A DNA stretch of 64,000 nucleotides from Leucogyrophana mollusca (Eukaryota > Basidiomycota > Agaricomycetes > Boletales): positions 62,001-126,000 of the forward strand of contig MU266372.1 in NCBI GenBank assembly GCA_021014945.1, written 5' to 3'. The position numbers were made by a program, and so were the translations under genes. Below the pieces are notes generated by a model, which saw only the letters and a program-made list of their open reading frames with translations, was not told the DNA's origin and ran no database searches. Positions 23,699-36,257 of the stretch are shown piece after piece (the stretch's first letter is position 1; each line of letters begins with the position of its first letter).

Positions 23699-25220
23699 CT
23701 AGAACCACATTGACACGGAAAAGCTAGTCTCTTCGCTGCGCATTGCATGCCACCAGCCAGGAGGGAAAACTAACAGGTCACCAGCTTCTAAGATGGCGCA
23801 GGATGCTTTCTTTGGGACATTCTCCCAGAATGCGGGGAATTCTTCCTTCGACCTCCTCTCCGCTCCGTCCGATGACGGAAAGACATCGACTCGTGAGGTA
23901 TTACTCATCAACGGATTTGTGGTGTTGGCGGCCGGATTGTGCGTCTTATCAGCGGTGTCAGACGCCGGTGCCGAGTATGGATACATATGCTTCGAAACAT
24001 CAGGAGGAGCCAGCCACACCGTCTTGCGACCAACAACTTGCGCTAATAGATGAGAAGCATTTAGCAAAAATAACGCGAAAAGACCCACTTGCGCTCACCA
24101 TAGCAATTGAAGAACGGGTCCTGTTGTCGTGGTTGTCAATATAACATCGCCGCAGACTGAGCGAAAACCCACTGTATGAGCGGGGGAAATGGTGCCCTTC
24201 GGACCGAGCCAGGCGTTAATCACAAATTGTTCTTCATTTCCCGGGGGAGTATATCCAGGGAAGCTTCTGGGAGGAGCCAGACACGAGTAAACATAATCGG
24301 GAACGACAATGTCATCTCTCAGCGCGGGAAATTGGGCCATCAAGTTATGTTGGGCGAGGTAGAGTACTTCGCGCTTCTTTGGACGAGGACGGGATGGATC
24401 TAAAGATGATAGAAACGTGTCCCAGTTGATGAGTTCCTGGGTCCAATCGTCAGACCTATAGTCTTCGCCAACTTCAACGGGAACTATGCGCCCAGGACCG
24501 GCGATGGAACGCAGATAATTGACCGACGCCCAAGGGCGTTCCGTCATTGCTGGCCAATCACTTATGTAGTTGCGCAAGATGAACGGTGTCTGGGCCCAGC
24601 AATTCTGGAATGCCGTGAATGAAGGGGGAGGAGATATGCACAGTATGTCACCGCAGGACGTGGGACAATTCGGTAAACGTGGAGGTACATCAGCGCAAAA
24701 ATCAGGCGAGGTAACATCCGGTGACGGTGTGGATAGAAAGATTGATTGAACCTCCCGAACGAGGCTGAGAATCAATGCCAACCGGCCTTCACCCGCGGCT
24801 CCTGCAATGATGATCGCGTGGTCCAGTGTCGCGATGGTCTCGAGGGCGGTTGATTCGCCTACCCGAGTCGGGTCAGTGACGGCTACCAAAGCCTTGAATA
24901 TACAAGCATCTGTATAGAGCCTTCTCCAGCACAGTGACCTCGACTGCGGGAGCGAAGTCAGTTTCTGGTACGCTAGCTGGATGAAAACATCCATCCGAGA
25001 GGCGTCAACGCAATCGACATTATCGAGCAAGGACTGCGCGGCTGTGGTGAAATCACGAGTGATATCTGGTCCGCACTTGTTCAGATCTTACATATTTATG
25101 CGATCAGAATCAGAACATTTCGACGCCTCATGTCCCTGATAACAAACAAAGCTTACCGACCGTACAGGGATGTTTATCGTCGTTGAGCTGGCTGAGCAGC
25201 TGTTCCACAAGGTCAGCCAT
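23699..25220 (-). CDS. JmjC-domain protein, JMJD5/cupin_8 type
   Basis: Predicted protein of 447 residues in exons 25220-25157, 25086-24173, 24120-24099 and 24042-23699 (phases agree). The start is MADLVEQLLSQLNDDKHP. The N-terminal about 170 residues are helical, as in JMJD5. The JmjC part has FILRNYISDWPAM, VPVEVGEDYRSDDW, an HxD iron site in ISPAHTDPFFNCY, QVVGRKTVWLAPPD, and the distal His in LLVFPPGWWHAMRS, followed by FSVSMWF at the end. These supply His-Asp-His for Fe(II) and an oxoglutarate pocket, so a 2-oxoglutarate dioxygenase (protein hydroxylase or demethylase) is expected; the substrate cannot be read from sequence. The start faces the MOT1 start across 278 bases. Confidence 0.9.
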
Positions 25221-25498
25221 AGCTCTGGCACGGGCTCTAGGGACGCGTCAAACATCGAGCAGCAGCCGGCAAGAAAACTGGAAATACCTTCGAAACTCCA
25301 CGTGTGAAGGGAAGAAGACCTGTCACACACGTGACATTTACGTGACTCTTGCTATTTTTCGTCACGCGGGCTAGAAGATAAAAAGGACAACGGCGAAGGA
25401 ACCACCGTGAGAAAGCTCCCCAGACGATCATTTCCTCCCAAAGCAAAACTTTGCACGGCCCGCGCCGAACGGCGTAGACCGCATTCCTTTTTCGGACA
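25221..25498. promoter_or_regulatory. Shared divergent promoter of the JmjC gene and MOT1
   Basis: Only 278 bases separate the two divergent start codons, so both promoters must lie here. CACGTGACATTTACGTGAC-like words (CACGTG boxes at about 25299 and 25328, and ACGTGAC at 25340) are clustered in the centre. These E-box/CRE-like words are visible in sequence; their use is inference. Confidence 0.55.
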
Positions 25499-28400
25499 TG
25501 ACCTCTAGGTACGCCCGTCTGTGGCTGTTGCTTTGTGTGTTTTGTAGTTCTTAGAACTTGCATAATAAATCTGTCCCGTGTAGGTTGGACCGGCTCCTCC
25601 TTCTACTTGATACAGGATCTTCGTCCTCCGTGAGGAATACAGCAGCGAAACAGCTTGCTCAATTAGCCGCGAAAAGCGTAATCAGTGATGTTGCAATTGA
25701 AGACGATGTCAAAAGCACCCGCCAGCACGCGTCTCTCGGTGACTCCTCAGCATGGTCTGAATTAATGGCCGTTGTAGCGCGGGTAGGTTCCACAGCATCA
25801 AGTATGACGTTCTGCTCGGCTTATCGTCGGCCAGATCTTACCTTACTTGCACTCGAAGAGTTATGAAACTAGAGCAGCAGCTTCGAATGCACTTTCACAG
25901 ATATTTTCTCTCGTTCCTGTTTGGAAGCCTCAAAATGTGGACGTCAAGCCTTCACTCGATGCTGACGTGTCTCCACCTGACTTCCCCATCTTTTCCGTCC
26001 AAGAACTCGTGCAGAAAGGGAACCTATTGCTTGCGTCGTCGGGCAAAGAGTTCTCCAAACCTACAGGCATCCTGGCTAACTCTGCTGAGGTCAAACGCGC
26101 CCGCAAGGAGGCCATGGGCCGGCTCGGTTTAGATTTCTTGGACAGCGTTGGCGCCGGCGACGATATGGACCTTGATAAAGAACTAGCGCTCGAAGGGGAG
26201 GTCGACGTTGAAGCAGAAATCGTCCCAAAGCAGGACGAAACAGTCCGGCCATTGTCACCCATGGACGTCGACTTCGCAATCAAGAAAGAGCGCTCTCCAC
26301 CCGTCCGCCCCAAATCCGCCACTCCAGCAACTCCATCTCCTGTAACTCCACTGACACCAGCACCGGAGGGAGACGATCTCAACGGATTGTCGGCTCGAGA
26401 ACGTAATCGTCTCAAGCGGAAGCGGAAGCCAGGAAATACAGCTTTTGTTGCCGCCCCACCACCCCCTGCCAACGCGGGGTCGAAATACAATGCTGCGCCT
26501 ACTGGTTCCAATAAGTAAGTCCGTTACTGACGTCATACGAAGCAGGTACTGATTCCCCCTTTCCAGAGCGCGACTTATATCCGCTGAAGCGCAAGATAAA
26601 CCAAAGTCGCGCTTGGACAGCCCAAACCCTTCGACCACTGGTCCCGCCCCTGAGAAAGTCGTAATCGACCCGTCGAAAGGGGGCGCCATATCACCGAAAG
26701 CGTCGCAGCAATCCAATGCACTTGAAGTCATACCTGGAGCATGGGTGTGGGACGGGATGGTCACTCTCCTCGAGGTGGATTTATTTTCAGCAACATGGGA
26801 GACTCGACACGGTGCTGCCATGGCTTTACGAGAGTTGCTCAAGCTTCAAGGAGCCTCAGGAGGAATGAAAGGTGATTCGGAGAGCCCGAATATTTACTCT
26901 GTTTTAACCCGTGAGCGTAGATGGCACCCCTATGGAAGAGAACTCGCTTCAACACGAACGTTGGTGTAACGGTCTTGCTGCTAAGCTTCTCTGCGTTTTC
27001 GTTCTGGATCGATTCGGGGACTTTGTCTCGGACCAGGTAGGTTGTTAGATTCATAGCGTAAATGAGATGCTCACACGTGTTACAGGTAGTAGCTCCTGTC
27101 CGTGAGACGGTATCACAAACTCTCGCTTCACTCCTTCTCCACATGCCTCGGCGATCCGTGACCCACGTTCATTCCATACTTCTTCAAATGATTCGACAGG
27201 ATTTTGCCCCAAAGCTGGAAGGAAATCAGGATGATAGGAGCCACGTGTGGGAAGTTCGCCATGCAGGTTTACTGGGCATCAAATATGAGGTCGCTGTAAG
27301 AAACGACCTGTTTGAGTCTGATCCAGATGCCGCGACCGACGACGTCGGCAAAGAAATCCTGCAAGGCGTAGTTGACGCTGCTGTTCTCGGGTGCGTTTCC
27401 TCAGCTGGTCTGCCCATACTAATCTGAAAGCGGTACAGTTTAGGAGATCGAGATGACGACGTTCGTGCCGTGGCCGCGACTTGTTTATTGCCTGTCGCAG
27501 GGCACCTTGTGGACAGACTTCCCGAATCACTAGACCGCGTTTTGACCGTACTATGGAGCTGTTTGAGGGACATGAAGGACGACCTTAGCTCTAGCGTTGG
27601 TGCAGTGATGGATCTTTTGGGTAAGATCAACACGATGGCCCCCCGGGTAGTGCTCATTTGTGATAGGTAAACTCGTGACATACAGCAAAGTTATCGACAT
27701 TCTTGCTGAAGCAACTGTGTCGTAGGTCCAGTTCACTTCTTCCCGCTCCTCCCCTCTGATCTTCATTCAACTAGCCTTCCTCTGACCGATCTGGCGCCTA
27801 CCCTTTTTCCCTTCTTTCGACATACCATACCAAATGTACGCTTGGCGGTTGTCAAGACCCTGCTTTCCTTCATGACCGTACCGTCTCTCCCAAGAGATTG
27901 GATAGTTACTCCATTCCTACGTCTTCTGTTTCAGAATCTCATCGTCGAGGAACGACCAGATATACGAGATGTAACATTGACAGCGTGGCGGACAGCCTTG
28001 GAGATAACTTCATCTGTTCCTGGGTGGCTGAAGAAGTTGGTCAAGCAGCAGGTCGTTCTTGACTGGTATGCGGTTATGATGACTCCTTTGGGGGTTATCA
28101 TTGACAGCTCGACATTTTATAACCCGGTCCTTGCGGAGGATGGTTACGATGCTCCTCCTGAGCGCCACAACGTGGACAAGAATATGCTCGCTCAAGATTT
28201 GTCGCTGGTTACTTCGGAGATCATTCTGCAAGCTCGAATAGCGGCAGCTACTGCCATGGCCCAATTGATTGTATTTTGGCCCTCCAAGGTAAACGGACCT
28301 ACGCTGTTGATTGTCATGAGCACTATCCCTTAACGTCTACGTTACTAGTTCGTCGAAGAGCTCTTCCAACCGATACTTGTCCACTACCTGGAGTCGACGA

Positions 28401-31400
28401 GCATGCTTCAGAAGTTTTTGGCTGCTATTGTTGCGGAGGAATGGGCTCGTGCCTACGAAGCAACCTCCCCAGCCTCATCCATCATCGAGAAATTTCCCCT
28501 CGCCCTGGAGCTCAGCACAAGGTCTTTGGCCTGGCTACAAGCCCCTCCTCCAACGGCTTACCACGAGATGGCTTTCACCCTCCACCGCATTCACGCCGAG
28601 TGCTATTCGTTACTTCATTGTTTTGCGAGTGATTGCAAGATTCCGATCTCCCTGATACCACATCTCGGCAACGAAATTGATATCACTGGCACGAAACCGG
28701 GATCGTTCACCATCGAGACCGCTCAGGAAGCCGTGGGTCCTTTGTACGCCAAGCTCAAGGACAGTCTGGGCCGGACGAAGAAACGGGAGCTTGCGGTCAT
28801 CAGTGAGAAGCGTCAGAAGGTCGTGCTTAGCATCCAATATTACGCAGAGGCGAAGGCTCAGCACGACATACGAGTTTCAGCCGCATTCGCTGCTGCATTT
28901 GTTGCGTTCAGAAGCACTCCAGATAAGGTCAGCCCAGTGGTGAAAGGGATCATGAACGGTATCAAGGTGGGTCCTACTTTGGCAGATCTGAGTGCATGTG
29001 GTTAACCCCGTTCCGAACAGAGCGAAGAGAATCTCGACCTTCAGACTCGATCTGCTGTTGCGGTCGCGCTGTTTATCTCCTTCTGTGTTCAACATAATCT
29101 TCCCCAGCCTCCTGACAAGATCGTAAAGAATCTATGCACATTTCTTTGTCAGGACACAGAACAGACTCCGACTTTTGCCTATAACCGCACTATCTACAAG
29201 GGCATCCTTACTTTCCAGGCATTATCGAAAGTGGCGAGTGCGCGAAACGGCAAGGACATCCCAGATAAAGGTGACAGCCCGACGCTCGATGATGACGTTT
29301 CAAAAGCACGTTTGTCCAGAAGAGGAGCAGGCCTTGCGTTTGATCAACTCTCTGAAAAGTTTGGACCGCAGCTCCTTCAAGCCATTCCGAAGATGTGGCA
29401 TTCAATGGCGGGTGGCTTATTGAGCGCATGTAGTTCTGGTATGTCGACCCAGTGTGAATGTATGGATAGGGTCTCACAATGTTGGTTAGATTCACCGAAA
29501 GACGCTGATACTCTCATGGACAAACAATACGGCCAGGACGTCATCGATTCCCTCAGTGTCCTCGAGGCTGTTGCGCCAACGCTTCATGCCGATCTCTGGC
29601 CCAAATTAGCCGAGCTGTTTCCAGTGATGACCGTTGCACTGCGAAGCCGATATGCGATCATCCGCCAGTCCGCTGCGAGGTGTTTTGCGACGATTTGCAA
29701 TGTTATGACTTCTGACGCTATGCTGTTTGTTATCGAGAACATTATTCCGCTACTCGGTGACCCTGTGGTGTTATCAAATAGACAAGGAGCAGCGGAGGTG
29801 ATATACCGTTAGCGTTTCATCATATTAACTCTCTTGGACTGGGCTAATCGAGCCCCACAGATATCGTGCAGACCCTCGATATCAAGGCGCTTCCGTATGT
29901 CATCTTTATGGTTGTCCCTGTCCTGGGTCGTATGAGTGACTCAGATGACGACATACGGTCGACGGCCACAAACACTTTCGCCTCATTAGTGAAGATGGTA
30001 CCTTTGGAGGTGAATGTTTCTCAAACATCACATCCGTGCTGTATGTTGACCCAAATCCATAGGCTGGTTTACCTGACCCCCCAGGCTTCCCTGACGAACT
30101 CCTCAAACGTCGAGAAACTGAGCGCCAGTTCCTCACTCAGCTACTGGATGGCAGTAAAGTCGAACAGTACACGATCACGGTGCCTATCAACGCTGAGCTT
30201 CGGAAGTATCAACAAGACGGTGTGAACTGGCTGGCATTCTTGGCGAAGTATCAGCTTCATGGCATACTTTGTGATGGTAAGCTTTGTGACACTTCTGTCT
30301 CTACTCGTCGCTGATTACGTTCTCGTTAGATATGGGTCTCGGAAAGACACTTCAATCGATTTGCATCTTAGCTAGCAAGCATGCCGAGAGAGCCCGGAAG
30401 TACGAAGAAACGAAGTCGCCCGACGCCGTTCACCTGCCATCCCTCATCGTCTGCCCCCCGACACTTACGGGCCATTGGTATTACGAAATTCAGAAGTACG
30501 CCGACAACTTAAGACCCATCCTTTACACTGGCAACTCCAAAGAACGAGCGCGGATACTCACCAAATTGGCCAAGAAAGATGTGGTGATCACGTCTTACGA
30601 GGTGGTACGAAATGACATATCAAGCTTGGAGGACATCAACTGGCTCTACTGCATCCTTGACGAGGGTCATGTCATCAAGAATGCGAAGACGAAATTAACG
30701 AAGGCTGTAAAATCCATACAAGCACAACATCGCCTCATTCTTTCCGGCACTCCTATCCAGAATAATGTGCTGGAGCTTTGGAGTCTCTTCGACTTTTTGA
30801 TGCCGGGGTTCTTGGGCACGGAGGCATTATTCAACGAGCGCTTCAGCAAGCCTATTCTTTCCAACCGTGATGGTAAAGCAAAGACGGGTGAAGCTGGTGA
30901 GCAGCCATATGCTACCCGAGTGTCCTCGGCTAACATGAATACATGCCCCCAGCGGCTCTTGCTTTGGAGGCACTCCACAAACAAGTTCTTCCTTTCTTGC
31001 TCCGTCGGCTGAAAGAGGACGTCTTGAACGATCTCCCTCCCAAAATTATTCAAGATTATTATTGCGAGCTCTCTGAACTCCAGAAGACATTATATGACGA
31101 CTTCGGCAAGTCACAGGCCAAGACCGAAGCGGAAGACGTTATCCAGTCAGCTACCCAGTCATCGTCGAAGGAAGGGGGGCAGCAACATGTGTTCCAGTCA
31201 CTACAATACCTTCGAAAGCTTTGTAATCACCCTTCACTCGTCCTGAAGAGCGACGCGAAATCGATCACGGCAGCGCTAGAAAAGGCGGGTTCCAAGGCTG
31301 GTAGCCTGAGTGAGATCCACCATGCTCCCAAGCTGCTCGCTCTTCGGTAAGTTTCCAGGCATTTCGTCGTGTGCATAGTAGTTCTGATTTCTGGGTCGAA

Positions 31401-32189
31401 GACAACTTCTCACGGATTGTGGCATTGGATCCAACCCTGGCATTACAGCTGATGCCGGAAAGATCGAAGCCACGGACTCTGTTTCGGAGTCCACTGGGGC
31501 CTTCTCCCAGCACCGCGCTCTCATTTTCTGTCAGATGAAACAGATGCTGGACATCATAGAAAACGACTTGTTCAAACAGCACATGCCATCCGTGACCTAC
31601 ATGCGCCTCGACGGAGGAACCGACCCTAACAAACGACACGCCATCGTACAGACCTTCAATGCTGACCCTAGTATAGACTGCCTGCTGTTGACGACTCACG
31701 TTGGAGGCCTTGGTCTCACGCTAACGGGCGCCGATACCGTGATTTTTGTCGAGCATGACTGGAATCCTATGAAGGATCTTCAAGCCATGGATCGAGCTCA
31801 TCGTATCGGACAGAAGAAGGTCGTCAATGTCTACCGTCTGATCACAAAGGGTACTTTAGAAGAAAAGATTATGGGGTAAGAACTCCATCCGCACTTGCAT
31901 TCTTCAGTTTCTCATAGTTCCTCGCAGATTACAACGATTCAAGCTGAACATTGCCAACTCGGTGGTGACGCAGCAGAATTCCGGTCTGGCGTCTATGGAC
32001 ACTGATCTCGTCCTCGACCTCTTCAAACGGACCACTGACGATGAAGACGCGGCAGCAAAGAAGAAGGCAAAAGAAGCTTCTGGTCCTGTCACTCAGAAGA
32101 ATGTTCTTCAAGGTCTCGAAGATTTACCTGCAGAAGAGGAGTACGAGGGTCTTGACTTGTCCAGTTTCATGGGTTCCTTGGGGATGTGA
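25499..32189 (+). CDS. MOT1: Mot1/BTAF1, Snf2-family remover of TBP
   Basis: A protein of roughly 1,900 residues, about 17 introns. The first exon is only 11 nt (25499-25509, ATGACCTCTAG), joined at 25584 to give MTSRLDRLLLLLDTGS, the conserved Mot1 start. HEAT repeats run from about residue 5 to 1,200 (for example WDGMVTLLEVDLFSATWETRH, PVRETVSQTLASLLLHMP). The Snf2 ATPase follows: LRKYQQDGVNWLAFL, DDMGLGKTLQSI (Walker A), the family-typical DEGH box in CILDEGHVIKNAK, and LSGTPIQNN. The helicase C part has TYMRLDGGTDPNKRH, THVGGLGLTLTGADTVIF and DRAHRIGQKK. The end LDLSSFMGSLGM is typical. Mot1 uses ATP to lift TBP off DNA and so redistributes it between promoters; it acts in the nucleus. 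All catalytic motifs look intact. Confidence 0.96.
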
Positions 32190-32411
32190 AGTTATGTTTT
32201 TCCACATTGTCTTTGGTTTCGCTTTCGACGTGATTACATATGTTGCACCTACTGTACTGATACACCGCACTAATGTATAATGTAGACTACACGTAGAGAT
32301 TTCTTGAGATGCAGTAGAGAACCCAAATTAAATATGCACCATTCACGAAACGACCAATGATTCGGAACTTGTCTCTTGACGTTCTGCCACATCCACACCC
32401 AGATCGTCCAC

Positions 32412-33740
32412 ATGTCTGCAATATCGGGGATTGGCCTCTCGCCTGAGCTAACCAAAGCATTTTCTTCCGCTGTCGAAACGAAGGATGTTCGATTCATCAA
32501 GGTCGTGATTCAGAACGGTCTCTACCCTTGTTGATTCGGTCGAAACGCTTGATCTCATTCACCGCCCAGAATCGCTCGTGCCAGTCACTGCTTTGAACGT
32601 TTCTGGATCATTGGATGAAGATCTGATTCACTTGCAAGATATTCTGGAGGAGAACGAACCCGCTTACATCTTGACACGGCTAGATGAACCTTCATCGGAA
32701 TGGCTCGCTATAAACTATGTCCCAGAGTCCGCAAGAGTTAGAGACAAGGCAAGCTCCACGCGTGATCAGTCGCAGAGTATGCCGCTGATCCTGCCAAGAT
32801 AGATGCTCTACGCGTCCACGCGCAACGCTTTGACGAAATCGCTTGGATCTGCGGTCTTCACCGACTCGCTTTTTGCCACCTCTAAGTCGGATCTCACATC
32901 AGAATCTTACGCAGCTCATAAACGACATGCGGCTGCCCCGAGGCCATTGAGCTCGAGAGAGCAGGAAATGGCTGACATCAGGACGGCAGAACGAGAGGCC
33001 GGATTCGCTTACGAGGGTAGCAGAGGGAGGCAGAATCATCTTGGTACGGGGGTGGTAGGGCTGCCCTGGTCCACCGAGGTCGAAGATGCCGTTAAAAACC
33101 TAGGAACGAGCGATGGCAACTGTCTTGTGACTATCGTATGTGCATTTATCTGCGCACTTAGGCTACTGGTATGTCACTAACAGAAACCCAGAAAATCGAT
33201 CCATCGTCAGAATGCCTTGTGTTGGACTCCGTCGCTGACATTCATGTTGACCAGCTAGGATCGAGTCTTCCTGCATCGGAACCCTGTAAGCACCCGATCG
33301 TGTTTTCTGCAACACCGATCAGATGAACGTCTCACCCAGGTTACGCGTTTTTCGCGTGGTCGAACAGCCCTTCGTCCAGTGGAAAAGACATCGGTGAGTA
33401 ATGGTCGACTTGTTCTGGCTGCTATTTTTCACCGGGACACGATCTTCTAGTTTTCGTTTACTCCTGTCCGAGTTCGTCACCTGTCAAGCACAGGATGGTC
33501 TATTCTTCCGGTGCCTCGTCTGTGTTCCAGTCAGCGAAGGCGATTTTCACAGACCAAAGCTCCAGCTTTTCCCTTGCTTCTAAGAAGATTGAAACTTCAG
33601 ACCCGAAAGAGCTCGACGAGGCATATCTTAAGTCCGAACTCGGCTTTGGTGTGACTGGGACGAGCAACAATACCGCGCCTTCGGATGATACCGCGAAGCC
33701 AGCTTTTGCCAGGCCGAAAGGTCCGGGTAGAAGACGGTGA
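32412..33740 (+). CDS. TWF1: Twinfilin, two ADF-homology domains
   Basis: A 351-residue actin-monomer binding protein. Exons: 32412-32517, 32570-32748, 32803-33135, 33192-33285, 33340-33393, 33451-33740; phases agree. Residues 1 to about 135 form the first ADF-H domain (SPELTKAFSSAV, VRFIKVVIQNESLVPV, LDEPSSEWLAINYVPESA, VRDKMLYASTRNALTKSLG). A linker with SREQEMADIRTAEREA leads to the second (YAFFAWSNSP, VFVYSCPSSSPVKHRMVYSS, KKIETSDPKELDEAYLKSEL). A basic tail (RPKGPGRRR) suits capping-protein or lipid binding. Twinfilin sequesters ADP-actin and caps barbed ends at the cell cortex. The second intron starts with GC rather than GT. Confidence 0.95.
32749..32802 (+). other. GC-AG intron in twinfilin
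   Basis: The exon ends GACAAG and the intron begins GCAAGC and ends AAGATAG, 54 nt. Removing it joins VRDK to MLYAST, which is the conserved twinfilin sequence. No GT donor nearby gives a continuous frame. GC donors with an otherwise strong consensus (AAG/GCAAG) are a known minor class. Confidence 0.85.
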
Positions 33741-34100
33741 GTTGGATCCCGTGCTTGTAATGGGGGTGACGAACGCTATGCAACCTGGATTCTGTACTTT
33801 ACTCTGTATACGTTCGTATGTCAATCGATACGATGTTCTTGCAGTCGATGCCTTCTTCCGTGAGCCAGTCTAATGCATCATGCCGTGATTTTGTCCGGCT
33901 GGGGCCGCTGGGAAGCGGATGCCCGACGCTTGCTTGAGGGCGCGGATGAGGTCCGAAGACACGGTCGAGGTCTTCCACGCTCAATCTTGTGACCATTTCT
34001 CTATCTTGCTATCGAGGATTATAAGTGCGGACGCTTCAAGATTTAGCAGCCCAAGCCAGTCCTTGAACTTGGACCAGTGACAGCTCTCAACAGACCCGAC
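33741..34100. other. Intergenic region, twinfilin to SCOT copy 1
   Basis: About 360 bases holding the twinfilin 3' UTR and the SCOT promoter. No coding signal. The in-frame GTG at 34077 extends the SCOT frame upstream but is not a credible start. Confidence 0.45.
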
Positions 34101-36257
34101 ATGCTGGTGGCACGACTTTCAAGAGCTGTGCTTGCGCCAGTTCTGCGTGACGCTCACATACGTTGGTCACCGACAACGATCACCATCCGGCAATATAGCA
34201 CCCCAACCGACCTCCCTGTTCCTAACAAGAAGAAAGTCTGGGAGTCTGCGGACGAGGCGGTCAAGGATGTCAAATCGGGGGATGTACTCCTGTGTGGTGG
34301 TGAGTGATGTTTGTAGTCCAGCAGCTGGCTGTAGAGTCGCTTCATTTCGTTGCTTTGTCCAGGTTTTGGTCTTGCTGGTGTGCCAGGTGAGATTCCCGGG
34401 ACTTCATGTGAACCACACTCAACGAATATCGTAGACACGCTTTTGGCCGCGTTGACCCGGAGGAAGGAAGTTACCCAGCTGACGGCGGTCTCAAATAATG
34501 CAGGCGCGGGGGACTCAGGTCTAGGTACTTACACACCATTTTCCTGACGCAGTGTTCTTTACACGTTGCGCAACAGGGAAGCTTTTCAACAGCAAGCAAA
34601 TTGACAAGATCATCGCTTCCTACCCTGGGGGGTGAGTTATATCCAAACTTATGCCGTAGGCGTGATGATAAAGTGACTCCCGGCTCGAAGTAACAAGGTT
34701 TTCGAAGCACTGTATCTCAAGGGCGAGATATCATTGGAACTGTGTCCACAGGGTACTCTAGTGGAAAGGTTACGCGCTCATGCAGCAGGCATACCCGCAT
34801 TCTTCACCCCTACAGGAGCATCGACTGCAGTTGAGGATGGATTGATTCCCGTTCGGTACAACAAAGGAGGATTTACTAATGGCATCATGATTCCGGGTAT
34901 CAAGAAAGAAGCAAGGGAGTTTGGAGGCCGACGTTTTGTCATGGAGCCTAGCATCGCTGGAGATGTCGCATTCATCAGAGCGTGGAAAGTCGATGAGGTA
35001 GGGAATTGCGTATTCCGGTGAGTGTTTCGTTGATGTGGGGCTGATCACTATTTAACATGGTGGTGTCCTATACAGGTACGCGCAAAATAATTTCGGCACG
35101 GTAATGGGGAAGAATGCGAAGCTCACCATTGTAGAAGTGAGCAGTCGTTTTTTGAATGACGACATCGAACTCAGCTTTCTATCAGGCGGACCACATCGTA
35201 CCAACTGGCTCTCTATCTCCTAACGCCATCCATCTTCCCGGTATCTACGTGGACCGTATTGTACCGGCCACGGAGCCCAAGCGGATCGAGTATACCACGC
35301 TAGCCTCAACTGCATCTGACGAAAGCTCCTCTCTAACTCCTGAGAAGGCCGCCGCCAAGGAACAGCGACACCGAATTGCGAAGCGTGCGGCCAAAGAGAT
35401 CAAGGATGGATTCTATGTGAATCTTGGTATTGGTATGCCCACTCTAGTGCCGGAGCACTTGGAACCTGGCGTACGGGTTTGGCTCCAGAGCGAAAACGGA
35501 ATTCTCGGTATGGGCCCCTACCCCACGGAAGCAGAGCTTGACCCGTGAGTTGATACACATAGCTTCTCGCATCGTCTTGACTCCCGTCTTTCTTATGCAG
35601 AGATATCATCAACGCGGGAAAGGAGACTGTGACCTTGCTACCAGGCGCTTCTATCTTTGGTATGTTCTGGAATGCAAAGCGACGGAAGCTGTGATCTTTA
35701 TGCTGCGCATAGACTCCAGCGAGTCCTTCGCTATGATCCGGGGTGGTCATATCGACGTTGCTATCCTTGGGGTACGAATATTCTCCGTCAACGCTTATTT
35801 CCTGAATCATCATCTGACTGACTCTCGCATACCAGGCCATGCAAGTTTCTCAGGCTGGTGACATAGCGAACTTCATGATCCCCGGAAAATTGGTGAAAGG
35901 TACGACCTTTTAGACGTCCGCCTTACTCGGTGCCTCTCCTTTTTCTCACCATCCCCGTGCTTCACAGGGATTGGTGGAGCTATGGATCTCGTCTCTAACC
36001 CAGACAAGACTAAGGTCATCGTGGTCATGGAACACTGTGCGAAGGACGGAAGCCCCAAGATCCTCAAAGAGTGCAGTCTGCCATTGACGGGAGCCCGAAC
36101 TGTCAGCCAGATTATCACAGAATTGGCCGTCTTCGACGTTGACCGCAAGAATGGCGAGTTGGAACTTGTTGAGCTTCAAGAGGGAGTGACCCTTGAGGAG
36201 CTAAAAGCGAAGACTGGCTGTGGATTCAAGGTGAGGAGGGATATGAGCAAGCTTTGA
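34101..36257 (+). CDS. SCOT: Succinyl-CoA:3-ketoacid CoA-transferase, copy 1
   Basis: A mitochondrial enzyme that moves CoA from succinyl-CoA to acetoacetate. The start ATG at 34101 opens a basic, hydroxylated, acid-poor leader ([18 protein letters not shown]), a likely presequence. The alpha-like half has [40 protein letters not shown] and [19 protein letters not shown]. The beta-like half has [20 protein letters not shown], the catalytic Glu in [42 protein letters not shown] and [17 protein letters not shown]. About ten introns of normal length. It lies head to tail with a second full-length copy 700 bases downstream. Both copies look functional. Confidence 0.94.
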
